Assembly: GCF_024297145.1 (NCBI RefSeq)
Contig: NZ_JANCTC010000001.1
Coordinates: forward strand, 124,001 to 188,000
DNA from: Mesorhizobium sp. LMG 17147
GTDB taxonomy: Bacteria > Pseudomonadota > Alphaproteobacteria > Rhizobiales > Rhizobiaceae
Length of the DNA: 64,000 nucleotides
Reading direction: 5' to 3'
Below are positions 32,912-41,456 of the stretch, one piece after another. Each line of letters starts with the position of its first letter. Positions within the stretch are counted from its first letter, which is position 1. The position numbers and the translations under genes were made by a program. The notes beneath the pieces are model-generated. The model did not search any database and was not told the DNA's origin. It saw nothing but the letters and a program-made list of their open reading frames with translations.

Positions 32912-35664
32912 TGGGGATGGAGCGCGCCGACATCGCCTTCGAGGTCAATGGCGCCGCCGTCAGCGTTTGCGTGCCGCCGGTGCGGCGGCTGTCCGCGGTG
33001 TTGCGCGACGAGCTGCGGCTGACCGGCACCAAGGTCGGCTGTGATGCCGGCGATTGCGGCGCCTGCACGGTGCTGGTCGACGGCGAGCCGGTCTGCGCCT
33101 GCCTGATGCCCGCGGCTTCCGCCTCCGGCACCGTCGTGACGACCGTCGAAGGTCTCGGCAATGGCAGGCTGTCGGCACTGCAGGCCTCGTTTCTCAGCCA
33201 TGGCGCAGCACAGTGCGGCGCCTGCACGCCCGGCCTGCTGGTCGCCGCAACGGCACTCCTGGACAGGACGCCTTACCCGAGCGAGGCTGAAACGCAGGAT
33301 GCGCTCGGCGGCGTACTCTGCCGCTGCACCGGCTACCGCAAGATCGTCGCGGCGGTGATGGATGCTTGGCGCCACGACGGCGGTCTCGATCAGCGCATGC
33401 CATCCTCTGGCCATGCCGTCGGCTCCTCCCCGATCCGCCTCGATGGCGTGCCGAAAGTCACTGGCGGCGAAAAATTCGGCGGCGATTCCTTCCCCGCCGA
33501 TGCGCTGTCGGTGCTGGTGGTCCGCTCACCGCACTATCATGCCGCCTTCAGCTTCGGCGATCTCGGCAGCTGGGTGAAATCCCGTCCCGGCATTGCCGGC
33601 GTCTTCACCGCAGCCGACATTCCGGGAAAGAATTGTTTCGGCGTCATCGCGCCCTTCGCCGACCAGCCGGCGCTGGCCGAAGGGGTTTCGCGCTTTCGCG
33701 GCGAGGCGGTGGCGCTGGTTGCCGGCGAACGCGAGGCTATCCTCGATCTCGACCTAGCCGATTTCCCTGTCAGTTGGACCGAGTTGCCGCATTTTCTGGA
33801 AACTGGCGAAGCGCAGGCCGGCGGCGCGCCACTGGTCCATGAAAACCGGCCCGCGAACCTGCTCACCTCCGGCTTTGTCGAGCGTGGCGACCCCGAAGCC
33901 GCGCTTGCCGGTGCGGCTTTCGTCGTTTCTGGCGCCATCGACACCTCCTATGTCGAGCACGCCTATATCGAACCGGAAGCCGGCTATGCCTTCATGGACG
34001 GCGACACGCTGGTCGTCGTCGCCTGCACGCAGGCGCCCTATATGGATCGTGACGACACGGCAAAAGTGCTCGGCCTTACCCCGGAAAAGGTGCGCATCGT
34101 GCCGACCGCGACCGGCGGCGGCTTCGGCTCGAAGCTCGACGTCTCGCTGCAACCGCTCATCGGCCTCGTCGCCATGAAAACCGGCCGGCCGGCGGCGCTC
34201 GCCTACAGCCGCACCGAATCGATGATCTCGACCACCAAGCGCCATCCGGCCCTGATGAGAGCGAGCATCGGCGCCAATGCCGACGGCCGTGTCACCGGCA
34301 TGGTCTTCGCCGGCGATTTCAACACCGGCGCCTATGCCAGCTGGGGGCCGACGGTCGCCAACCGCGTGCCGGTGCACGCCTCCGGCCCCTATGCTACGCC
34401 GAACTATCGCGCCGAAGGCCGTGCCATCCACACCAACGGCCCGATTGCCGGCGCCTTTCGCGGTTTCGGCGTGCCGCAGGCGACGATCATGCAGGAGACC
34501 CTCTATGACGAGCTGGCCGACAAGCTCGGCATGGATCGGCTCGACTTTCGCCTGAAGAACTGCCTTCGGAACGGATCCGAAACAGTTACCGGGCAGCGGC
34601 TCGAGTCGGGCGTCGGCATCGCCGACTGCCTGGAGGCCCTCCGTTCACATTGGCAGCGTGCCGTTCGCGATGCCGAAGCGTTCAATGCCGGTAGCGGCAT
34701 CAAAAAACGCGGCGTCGGCATCGCTTCTTGCTGGTACGGCTGCGGCAACACCTCGCTGCCCAATCCGTCGACCATCAAGGTCGGCATCTCGATATCGGGC
34801 GAAGTCGTCCTGCATCAGGGGGCGGTCGATATCGGGCAAGGCTCCAACACCGTCATCGCGCAGATCTGCGCCGACGCGTTGGGTCTGCCATTGGAGAAGT
34901 TGCGGCTGAAAGGCGCTGATACGGCGATCACCCCCGACGCCGGCAAGACCTCGGCCTCGCGCCAGACTTTCGTCACCGGCAAGGCCGCCGAAAAGGCCGG
35001 CCGCGCCTTGCGCGAGGAGATCTTGCGTTTCGCCAATGTCTCGCAAAAGGCGTCGATTGCGCTGGACGGCACAAGCCTGAGCATTAGGGAAGGCGAAGCA
35101 ACGCGCCGCATCGATCTTTCCTCGCTGAAGGCAGACGCCGAAGGATTTGTCTTCCGGGCCGAGGAAAGCTACGACCCGCCGACCCAGCCGCTCGATGCAA
35201 AAGGTCAGGGCAAGCCTTACGCCGTCTATGGTTATGGCGCCCAGATCGCCGAACTGGAGGTCGACCTCAAGCTCGGCACTGTGAAGCTGATAAAAATCAC
35301 TGCCGCCCACGATGTCGGCAAGGCCATCAATCCCTTGCTTGCCGAGGGCCAGATTGAGGGTGGCATCGCCCAGGGCATCGGCATGGCGCTGATGGAAGAG
35401 TATATCCCCGGCCGCACCGAAAACCTGCACGACTATCTGATCCCGACGATCGGCGACGTGCCGCCGATCGAGACCATCTTGATAGAAGTTCCGGATCCGG
35501 AAGGACCCTTCGGAGCCAAGGGCTTGGGCGAGCATGTGCTGATCCCGACGGCGCCGGCGATCCTCAACGCCATCCGCCATGCAACAGGTGTGCTGGTCAC
35601 CAAAATTCCGGCGACGCCGACCCGCATCCGCGCCGCCATCCGGGACAAGGAGGCGCGCCGATGA
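32911..35664 (+). CDS. Fused [2Fe-2S]-molybdopterin hydroxylase (xanthine dehydrogenase family)
   Basis: A 917-residue fusion of the small iron-sulfur and large Mo subunits. Residues 1-155 hold the plant-ferredoxin cluster (GCDAGDCGACTV, C-x4-C-x2-C-x11-C) and the second cluster (QCGACTPG ... LCRCTGY). From about 165 onwards is the Mo-cofactor domain with GGGFGSKLD, AFRGFGVPQ and, near E874, GAKGLGEH, the catalytic Glu of hydroxylases. With the FAD subunit it should hydroxylate an N-heterocycle next to the ring nitrogen using water. Two-gene fused architecture is less common than separate S, M and L genes. Nicotinate, giving 6-hydroxynicotinate, is the substrate suggested by the next gene. 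Confidence 0.9.
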   Translation: MGMERADIAFEVNGAAVSVCVPPVRRLSAVLRDELRLTGTKVGCDAGDCGACTVLVDGEPVCACLMPAASASGTVVTTVEGLGNGRLSALQASFLSHGAAQCGACTPGLLVAATALLDRTPYPSEAETQDALGGVLCRCTGYRKIVAAVMDAWRHDGGLDQRMPSSGHAVGSSPIRLDGVPKVTGGEKFGGDSFPADALSVLVVRSPHYHAAFSFGDLGSWVKSRPGIAGVFTAADIPGKNCFGVIAPFADQPALAEGVSRFRGEAVALVAGEREAILDLDLADFPVSWTELPHFLETGEAQAGGAPLVHENRPANLLTSGFVERGDPEAALAGAAFVVSGAIDTSYVEHAYIEPEAGYAFMDGDTLVVVACTQAPYMDRDDTAKVLGLTPEKVRIVPTATGGGFGSKLDVSLQPLIGLVAMKTGRPAALAYSRTESMISTTKRHPALMRASIGANADGRVTGMVFAGDFNTGAYASWGPTVANRVPVHASGPYATPNYRAEGRAIHTNGPIAGAFRGFGVPQATIMQETLYDELADKLGMDRLDFRLKNCLRNGSETVTGQRLESGVGIADCLEALRSHWQRAVRDAEAFNAGSGIKKRGVGIASCWYGCGNTSLPNPSTIKVGISISGEVVLHQGAVDIGQGSNTVIAQICADALGLPLEKLRLKGADTAITPDAGKTSASRQTFVTGKAAEKAGRALREEILRFANVSQKASIALDGTSLSIREGEATRRIDLSSLKADAEGFVFRAEESYDPPTQPLDAKGQGKPYAVYGYGAQIAELEVDLKLGTVKLIKITAAHDVGKAINPLLAEGQIEGGIAQGIGMALMEEYIPGRTENLHDYLIPTIGDVPPIETILIEVPDPEGPFGAKGLGEHVLIPTAPAILNAIRHATGVLVTKIPATPTRIRAAIRDKEARR

Positions 35665-37205
35665 GCGAGCTTGCCGAACGCTTCGAGACGCATGATCCCG
35701 GCGAGAAGCTGGTGGCCGAGAAGATCCGCTGCGATGCCTGTCCGGTAATGTGCTACATCGCCGATGGCCGCACCGGCGCCTGCGATCGTTACGGCAATGT
35801 TGGCGGCAGGATCGTCCGGATGGATCCGCTGACCATCCTCGACCACGCGGCCGAGACCGGCGCCGCAATCGTACCCTTTGCCGAGGAAGGCGAGGCATGG
35901 GACGGCGAACTGGTCAACACCGGCCGCCGCTTCGTCACCGCCATCGGCGCCGGCACCACCTATCCCGATTACAAGCCGGCGCCCTTCATCGTCAGCCAGG
36001 AGGTCGAGGGCGTCGATCTGGTCACCGTCGTCACCGAAGGCATCTTCTCCTATTGCGGCGTCAAGGTGAAGATCGACACCGACCGTCATATTGGCCCCGA
36101 AACGGCGACGGTCCGTGCCCAAGGCGAGGCGATCGGCCATGTCACGACCGGCGAATACGGCTCGCAGATGCTGTCGCTGGGCGGCGTGCATCATTTGACC
36201 GGCGGCTCGAAGGCTGAAGGGCGCGCCACCTGCGACGCCATGCTCGCCCTGTGCAACCGCAAACCCGTCGAACTCGTCATCGACGGCGGCGCCACCGTCA
36301 TCGTCGAAGCCGGCAAGCCGCCGGTCATCGACGGCAAGCTCGAGCAGCGCATGCGCGTCGGCTGCGGTTCGGCCACCATCGGCATGTTCGCCACCCAGTG
36401 GCGTGGCCTTGTCGACGAAGTGGTGGTTGTCGACGACCATATTACCGGCGTGGTCTCCGAGCATCAGGCCGGCAAGGTGCTTGGCTGGCAGGACACCGGC
36501 ATCAAGATCATCGGCCGCCGTTCGACGCCCGGCCGTTATTTCAAGGTGTCGGAACCCGGCCTCGGCTGGGGCGGCACCAGTATCTCCGACCCGCTGTCGA
36601 TCCTTGGTGAATGGAACGCCAAAAAGGGTGCGCGCCCCGGCATGTCGCTGCTGATGGTCTCGACCACCGGCGAGCAATTCGCCTATTACGAGCTCGACGA
36701 CGAATTGAAGCCTGTGCAGAAACCGTTCCCGGAGCGGCTGCGGAAGTCGGTCGAACTGATTGAGGACAATTGCGAGCCGGCGCTCTGCACCGTGCTTTTC
36801 GTCGGCGGCGCCGGCGGCTCGCTGCGCGCCGGCGTCACCGAGAACCCGGTCAATCTGACCCGCTCGGTGCAGGGCCTCAAGACCTATGTGACGGTCGGCG
36901 GCGCGCCGGTCTATGTCTGGCCGGGCGGCGGCATCACGCTGATGGTCGACGTCACCCGCGTGCCGGAAGGTGCCTTCGGCTATGTGCCGACGCCGGCGCT
37001 GGTGGCACCGATCGAGTTCACCATGCGCCGCGACGATTATGTCAGGCTTGGCGGCTACGAAGCCGAAATCCGCAGCGTCGACGATATCCTGGCCAAGGGC
37101 GGCGAATATCTCAATCCGCGCCGCGGCACGGCCGCACCCCTGGACAATCCCTGGCCGCCGCTGGCTCAGTTGCGTCGCGCGGCCGTAAACGGGGCCGGGC
37201 GATGA
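35661..37205 (+). CDS. 6-hydroxynicotinate reductase-like iron-sulfur protein
   Basis: A 514-residue protein similar to 6-hydroxynicotinate reductase (Hnr) of the anaerobic nicotinate fermentation of Eubacterium barkeri, which reduces 6-hydroxynicotinate to 1,4,5,6-tetrahydro-6-oxonicotinate with ferredoxin. A cluster motif C24-x2-C27-x3-C31-x9-C41 is at the N-terminus. Central Gly-rich segments (TTGEYGSQMLSLGG, RMRVGCGSATIGMFA) and TVGGAPVYVWPGGGI follow. The ATG overlaps the upstream stop (ATGA). Finding it in a presumably aerobic rhizobial relative is notable. The annotation is by recall of the family; the reaction here is unproven. Confidence 0.8.
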   Translation: MSELAERFETHDPGEKLVAEKIRCDACPVMCYIADGRTGACDRYGNVGGRIVRMDPLTILDHAAETGAAIVPFAEEGEAWDGELVNTGRRFVTAIGAGTTYPDYKPAPFIVSQEVEGVDLVTVVTEGIFSYCGVKVKIDTDRHIGPETATVRAQGEAIGHVTTGEYGSQMLSLGGVHHLTGGSKAEGRATCDAMLALCNRKPVELVIDGGATVIVEAGKPPVIDGKLEQRMRVGCGSATIGMFATQWRGLVDEVVVVDDHITGVVSEHQAGKVLGWQDTGIKIIGRRSTPGRYFKVSEPGLGWGGTSISDPLSILGEWNAKKGARPGMSLLMVSTTGEQFAYYELDDELKPVQKPFPERLRKSVELIEDNCEPALCTVLFVGGAGGSLRAGVTENPVNLTRSVQGLKTYVTVGGAPVYVWPGGGITLMVDVTRVPEGAFGYVPTPALVAPIEFTMRRDDYVRLGGYEAEIRSVDDILAKGGEYLNPRRGTAAPLDNPWPPLAQLRRAAVNGAGR

Positions 37206-38077
37206 ACGGCCCGCAGGCGCATTGGCTCGAGGACGGCCGGAGGCTTCACCTCAATCATGGGCCGATCGACCTGATCGTCGAGGCCTTCGGCGAGGCGAGT
37301 GAATGCAGCGCCGCATATGACCAGGCAGTGGCGCGCTTCCAGACAATCCTGGTTGAACTGGTCGAAGAGTTGCCCGAACTGCGGCGCCCGGCCGCCTCGC
37401 GGCCACGTGCTTTCGCTGGCCCGACGGCGCGCCGCATGGAAGCGGCGGTCGTTCCGCTAGCGAAACAATTCATCACGCCGATGGCGGCCGTCGCCGGCTC
37501 GGTAGCCGACGAAGTGCTTGGCGCCCTGCTTGCCGGCCGCCGGCTCGAGCGCGCCTATGTCAATAATGGCGGCGACAGCGCGATCCATCTCGGCAACGGG
37601 CAGTCGATGACGCTTGCCATTGCCGGGACAGGTCATGGGTTGGCAGATCGTCTCACGATCCGCGCCGAAGACGCGATCCACGGCGTCGCGACCAGCGGCT
37701 GGCGCGGCCGCTCCTTTTCGCTCGGCATCGCCGACGCGGTCACGGTGCTGGCGCGGACGGGTGCTGAAGCCGATGCCGCCGCGACCTTGATCGCCAACGC
37801 CGTCGACCTGCCCGGTCATCCAGCCGTTAGGCGCGTACGGGCGCGCGATCTCGCGCCTGACAGCGATCTCGGCGACCGTTTGGTGACGCAGGGCGTGGGG
37901 CCGCTTTCCGCCGCTGAAATCGCTATTGCACTGGAAGGTGGATTTGCCGTTGCCGAGGAGTTTCGGCGGCGCGGCCTGATTGCCGCCGCGGCGCTTTTCC
38001 TCGGCGGTCAGGCGCGCATCGCAGGTCCGATGGGGCTCGCCAATAAAGCTTTAGAGAGGGAAATTGCTCATGCCTGA
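37202..38077 (+). CDS. UPF0280 family protein (ApbE-like fold), unknown function
   Basis: A 291-residue cytoplasmic protein resembling UPF0280 proteins, a family distantly related to the flavin transferase ApbE. Visible signatures are MAAVAGSVADEVLGALL, ERAYVNNGGDSAIHLGNGQ and GVATSGWRGRSFSLGIADAVTVLA. It overlaps the reductase gene by ATGA and overlaps the next gene by eight bases, so it is part of the same enzymatic pathway. It could act on the reduced ring, or insert a flavin, but neither is shown. Confidence 0.82.
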   Translation: MNGPQAHWLEDGRRLHLNHGPIDLIVEAFGEASECSAAYDQAVARFQTILVELVEELPELRRPAASRPRAFAGPTARRMEAAVVPLAKQFITPMAAVAGSVADEVLGALLAGRRLERAYVNNGGDSAIHLGNGQSMTLAIAGTGHGLADRLTIRAEDAIHGVATSGWRGRSFSLGIADAVTVLARTGAEADAAATLIANAVDLPGHPAVRRVRARDLAPDSDLGDRLVTQGVGPLSAAEIAIALEGGFAVAEEFRRRGLIAAAALFLGGQARIAGPMGLANKALEREIAHA

Positions 38078-38654
38078 GTTTCCGATCCGCAAGATCGCCG
38101 TGCTGACCGAAGAGATTTTTCACGAGGGCGGGCGGGTGGCGAAGGTGCCGCGGCGCCGCGCCGCGGCTATGGCTGTGGTCAAGAACCCGTTCGCCGGCCG
38201 TTACGTCGAGGAACTGCAGAGCGCCATGGAGGATTTGAAGCCGCTCGGGCTGCTGCTCTCGGACAGGCTTATTGCCGCATTGGGCGGCGACGTGAAACAG
38301 ATCGACGGTTACGGCAAGGGCGCCATCGTCGGCATGGCGGGCGAGCTGGAGCATGGCGCGCTGTGGCATGTGCCGGGCGGCTATGCCATGCGCGAGCGGC
38401 TCGGCGACGCCAAGGCGATCGTGCCGTCGGCAAAGAAGGTCGGCGCTTTCGGTGCGCGGCTCGATGTGCCGCTCGGCCACATCAACGCCGCCTATGTGCG
38501 CAGCCATTTCGATGCCATGGAAATCGGCATCAGCGATGGCCCGCGTCCCGACGAGATCCTGTTCTGCCTCGCAATGACCTGCGGCCCGCGCGTTCACGAC
38601 CGCATGGGCGGGCTGGCGGCCAAGGATATCAAGGCATGGGACGGGCTGCGGTGA
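38070..38654 (+). CDS. AA_synth (amino acid synthesis) family protein, unknown reaction
   Basis: A 194-residue protein of the PF06684-like family. Visible motifs are VLTEEIFHEGGR, AAMAVVKNPFAGRYVEEL, GKGAIVGMAGELEHGALWHVP and DGPRPDEILFCLAMTCGPR. The start is ATG 38070 with GAGAGGG at 38054-38060. The family is named from genetic complementation and has no assigned chemistry that I know. The persistence of charged residues and His (GELEHGALWH) suggests a hydrolase or isomerase. It ends in a GTGA overlap with the MarR gene. Confidence 0.82.
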   Translation: MPEFPIRKIAVLTEEIFHEGGRVAKVPRRRAAAMAVVKNPFAGRYVEELQSAMEDLKPLGLLLSDRLIAALGGDVKQIDGYGKGAIVGMAGELEHGALWHVPGGYAMRERLGDAKAIVPSAKKVGAFGARLDVPLGHINAAYVRSHFDAMEIGISDGPRPDEILFCLAMTCGPRVHDRMGGLAAKDIKAWDGLR

Positions 38655-39112
38655 GCGCCGAAGACAATCTGCTCAAGCTGGTCGAGGCGGAGGAACCTGA
38701 CGAAAACGACTATCGCTTGCAGGAGCAGGTCGGCTTCATCCTGCGCAAGGCGCATCAGCGCCATGTCTCGATCTTCGCCGCACACATCGCCGATCTGACG
38801 CCGCCGCAATTTGCCGCTTTGGCCAAATTGCGCGACGTCGGCGAGACCTGGCAGAACCAGCTTGGCAGCCTGATCGCCATGGATGCGGCGACCGTGAAGG
38901 GTGTCATCGACCGGCTGAAAGCGCGTGGCTTTGTCGAACTTAGCAAACACGAAGTCGACAAACGGCGCCTACTGGTCAATCTGACGGCCGAGGGGCGCGA
39001 CGCGATCGAGCGACTGATTCCGCTTGCCCGCGAGATCACGCAGGAAACGCTGGCGCCGCTTTCCGCCAAGGAGGCGGCCATTTTCATGAAGCTGCTGGCC
39101 AAGCTGGCTTAA
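38651..39112 (+). CDS. MarR-family transcriptional regulator
   Basis: A 153-residue winged-helix repressor. Helices DLTPPQFAALAKLRDVGE and QNQLGSLIAMDAATVKGVIDRL form the HTH, and the wing contains KHEVDKRRLLVNLTAEG, the D-x-R-R motif of MarR proteins. It starts at GTG 38651 within the upstream stop. It closes the operon and likely regulates it through the palindrome at 31958-31973. In Pseudomonas putida the aerobic nicotinate genes are controlled by the MarR-type NicR, which responds to 6-hydroxynicotinate, a useful parallel. Confidence 0.9.
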   Translation: MSAEDNLLKLVEAEEPDENDYRLQEQVGFILRKAHQRHVSIFAAHIADLTPPQFAALAKLRDVGETWQNQLGSLIAMDAATVKGVIDRLKARGFVELSKHEVDKRRLLVNLTAEGRDAIERLIPLAREITQETLAPLSAKEAAIFMKLLAKLA

Positions 39113-39140
39113 TCTGCCGCCTGCCGGCGTTTGATTGTTG

Positions 39141-39171
39141 TTCCTGCCGGGCGCTGAACGCCCGGCAGGAA
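39141..39171. terminator. Bidirectional hairpin between convergent operons
   Basis: TTCCTGCCGGGCG (39141-39153) and CGCCCGGCAGGAA (39159-39171) form a perfect 13-bp stem with loop CTGAA. It lies between the MarR stop at 39112 and the sugar-binding-protein stop at 39181 on the other strand, so it can end both transcripts, although T-runs are short. Confidence 0.8.
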
Positions 39172-39180
39172 AGCCTCGTC

Positions 39181-40146
39181 TCAGAGGCCGTTGTCCTTCA
39201 GTATCTGGGCGGCATTTTCCTTGGTGATCTTCTGCGTCGGCAGGGTGATGGTCTTTTCCACCTTCTCCCCGTTCAGGAACTTGATCGCCTGCCGCAGCCC
39301 TTCGGCGCCCGGCGTCACATAAGTGAACGTCGCCGTCAGTTCGCCATTGGCGACCAGCTGCACGCCTTCATTGGGCAGGCCGTCGATGCCGATGAACTTG
39401 ATGTCCTTCTCACGTCCGACGTCCTTGGCGGCAAGATAGGCACCATAGGCCATCGGATCATTATGGCCGTAGACAAGATCGATCTTCTCGTTGTTGCGCA
39501 ACGCGGTCGCCATGATGTTGTAGGCCTGGTCCTGCTTCCAGTCGCCCGACTGCTGGTCGAGCAGGTATTTTATGCCCGGCTCCTTGTCGGTGAATTCATG
39601 GAAGCCGTCATGGCGATCGTGCGCCGGCTGGGTGCCCATGCCGCCCCAGATCTCGACGACATTCCCGGCGGCCTTGCCCTTGCCGCCAAGCAGCTCGACG
39701 GCATATTCACCGGCAGCCCGGCCGATCAGCTTGTTGTCGCCGCCGACGAACTGCGTGTAGTCATTGGTTTCGACGTTGCGGTCGAGCACGAAGACCGGGA
39801 TCTTGGCATCGATCGCCTGCTGCACGACACCGGTCAGACCGGCGGATTCTTTCGGCGATACCAAGAGCGCATCGACCTCCTGACGGATCAGGTTCTCGAC
39901 GTCGGCCACCTGCTTCTCGGTCTTGTCCTCGCCGTCGGTGATGATCAGTTCGACTTCCGGATGCTTGGCCGCTTCGGCCAGAATGTCCTTGTTGAACTGA
40001 GCCCGCCAGGGTTCGATGGTCGTCACCTGCGAAAAGCCGATCTTCCACTTCTTGTCCTGCGCATGGGCGCCGCCGGCAAGCATGGCGGTCGTGGTCAGGA
40101 GTGCCGCTGTCAGCCCGGCGAGCTTCAACAATTCACGTCGTTTCAT
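39181..40146 (-). CDS. Sugar ABC transporter substrate-binding protein (ribose/galactofuranose type)
   Basis: A 321-residue periplasmic protein of the Peripla_BP_4 family. The signal peptide has a KRRELLKLAGLTAALL start (weakly twin-Arg-like) ending GGAHA. Binding-domain segments KKWKIGFSQVTTIEPWRAQFN and PVFVLDRNVETNDYTQFVGGDN resemble the YtfQ galactofuranose-binding proteins. GGAGG lies before the ATG. It is the last gene of an ATPase, permease, binding-protein operon, an inverted order relative to ribose operons. The sugar is a guess. Confidence 0.9.
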   Translation of the reverse strand: MKRRELLKLAGLTAALLTTTAMLAGGAHAQDKKWKIGFSQVTTIEPWRAQFNKDILAEAAKHPEVELIITDGEDKTEKQVADVENLIRQEVDALLVSPKESAGLTGVVQQAIDAKIPVFVLDRNVETNDYTQFVGGDNKLIGRAAGEYAVELLGGKGKAAGNVVEIWGGMGTQPAHDRHDGFHEFTDKEPGIKYLLDQQSGDWKQDQAYNIMATALRNNEKIDLVYGHNDPMAYGAYLAAKDVGREKDIKFIGIDGLPNEGVQLVANGELTATFTYVTPGAEGLRQAIKFLNGEKVEKTITLPTQKITKENAAQILKDNGL

Positions 40147-41456
40147 TTCTTGTTTCCTCCAATATTCAGAGACGCGGTCTCTTGCGACGGCCGCGTTGCC
40201 GCGGCCGTTTCCTTGTGCGCTTGCCCACCGGGCAGCCGCAGATAGAAGAGAAGATCACCGGCATTGCGCTCCTGTACGAGCACGGTACCGATGATGATCA
40301 TCCCCTTCAGCACCAGCTGAAGGTTCGAATTGATGTTGTGCAGCTGCAGGATGTTGGAGAGCAGCCCGAAGATCAGCACGCCGCAGAACGTCCCGGTGAG
40401 GCTGCCGCGTCCACCCATCAGGCTGGTGCCGCCGATGACCACGGCGGCAATCGCGTCGAGCTCCAGGCCGGCGCCGGCGTCCGGCTTGCCTTGCCGGTAC
40501 TGCGCGACATAGAGCACCGCCGCGATGCCGGCCAGCAGCCCTGACACGGCATAGGTGGCGATCTTCACGCGGCCTGCGGCGATGCCCGACAGCCGCGCCG
40601 CCTCCTCATTGCCGCCGATTGCATAGACATAGCGGCCGAACGGGGTGAAGCGCAGCACGGCGCCGTAGATCAGGATGGCGCCGAGGAAGAACAGGCCCGG
40701 CATCGGGATCACGCCGAATACCAGCGAGCGCAGCATTTCAAAATCGGCCGTGGCGTTCGAGCCGGTATAGACCGGCAGCACCGCATTGTTCTGGCCGGCT
40801 GTCAGCCGGGCGATGCCGAGCGCAGTAACCATCATCGCCAGCGTCACGATGAAGGGCTGCAGCCGCCCCGTGACGATGATGAAGCCGTTGAGCGCGCCGA
40901 ACAGCAGGCCGACGCACGGCGCCACCAGCAGCACGCCGAGCACGCCGAATTTTGAGCCTACCTGCGGCAGCAGGAACCACAGCACCAGACTGCACAGGAT
41001 CACCCCGACAATGCCGGGCGTCACCAGCCCGCGAACGCTGTCCAGCCTGATGTCGTGCGTCGCCTGCGCGCCGGCATGGGATTTTTCGATGTTCAGCAGG
41101 ATGAAACGAGTGACGAGAATGCCGAGGCAAAGGGCTGCCACGGCAACTGTCGGCACCCCAAGCACCACCGCCGGCGTCACGCCGGGGACCGTCAGCAGCA
41201 TGGCACAGACCACCGTACAGATCGCCATCAGCGAGCCGACGGAAAGGTCGATACCGCCGGTAATGATCACGGCCGTCATGCCGGTGGCAATCAGGCCGGT
41301 GGTCGACACCTGGCGCAGCACGTCGAGCAGGTTGCCGTAGGACAGGAAAATGTTGTTGCCCTTGGAGCTGATCGGCGAGCCGAGCACGCCGATCAGGAAG
41401 ATGGCGATCAGGCCCCAATAGAGCTTCGTCCGGGACAGGATATGCAAAATGCTCAT
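40143..41456 (-). CDS. Sugar ABC transporter permease (RbsC/YtfT type)
   Basis: A 437-residue permease, longer than RbsC (about 320). The family segments are TGMTAVIITGGIDLSVGSLMAI, GRLQPFIVTLAMM, GRYVYAIGGNEEAARLSGI and ELDAIAAVVIGGTSLMGGRGSL. Extra length comes from an inserted loop after helix 3 (LLNIEKSHAGAQATHDIRLDSV) and a hydrophilic C-terminal tail of about 30 residues. The start is ATG 41456, overlapping the ATPase stop. An upstream extension in this frame lies inside the ATPase gene. Confidence 0.92.
   Translation of the reverse strand: MSILHILSRTKLYWGLIAIFLIGVLGSPISSKGNNIFLSYGNLLDVLRQVSTTGLIATGMTAVIITGGIDLSVGSLMAICTVVCAMLLTVPGVTPAVVLGVPTVAVAALCLGILVTRFILLNIEKSHAGAQATHDIRLDSVRGLVTPGIVGVILCSLVLWFLLPQVGSKFGVLGVLLVAPCVGLLFGALNGFIIVTGRLQPFIVTLAMMVTALGIARLTAGQNNAVLPVYTGSNATADFEMLRSLVFGVIPMPGLFFLGAILIYGAVLRFTPFGRYVYAIGGNEEAARLSGIAAGRVKIATYAVSGLLAGIAAVLYVAQYRQGKPDAGAGLELDAIAAVVIGGTSLMGGRGSLTGTFCGVLIFGLLSNILQLHNINSNLQLVLKGMIIIGTVLVQERNAGDLLFYLRLPGGQAHKETAAATRPSQETASLNIGGNKK

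Noticed and set aside
32911..35664. Calling the Mo enzyme xanthine dehydrogenase
   Set aside because: The xanthine family name is a superfamily label. Neighbours are a nicotinamidase and a 6-hydroxynicotinate reductase-like gene, with no purine genes nearby.
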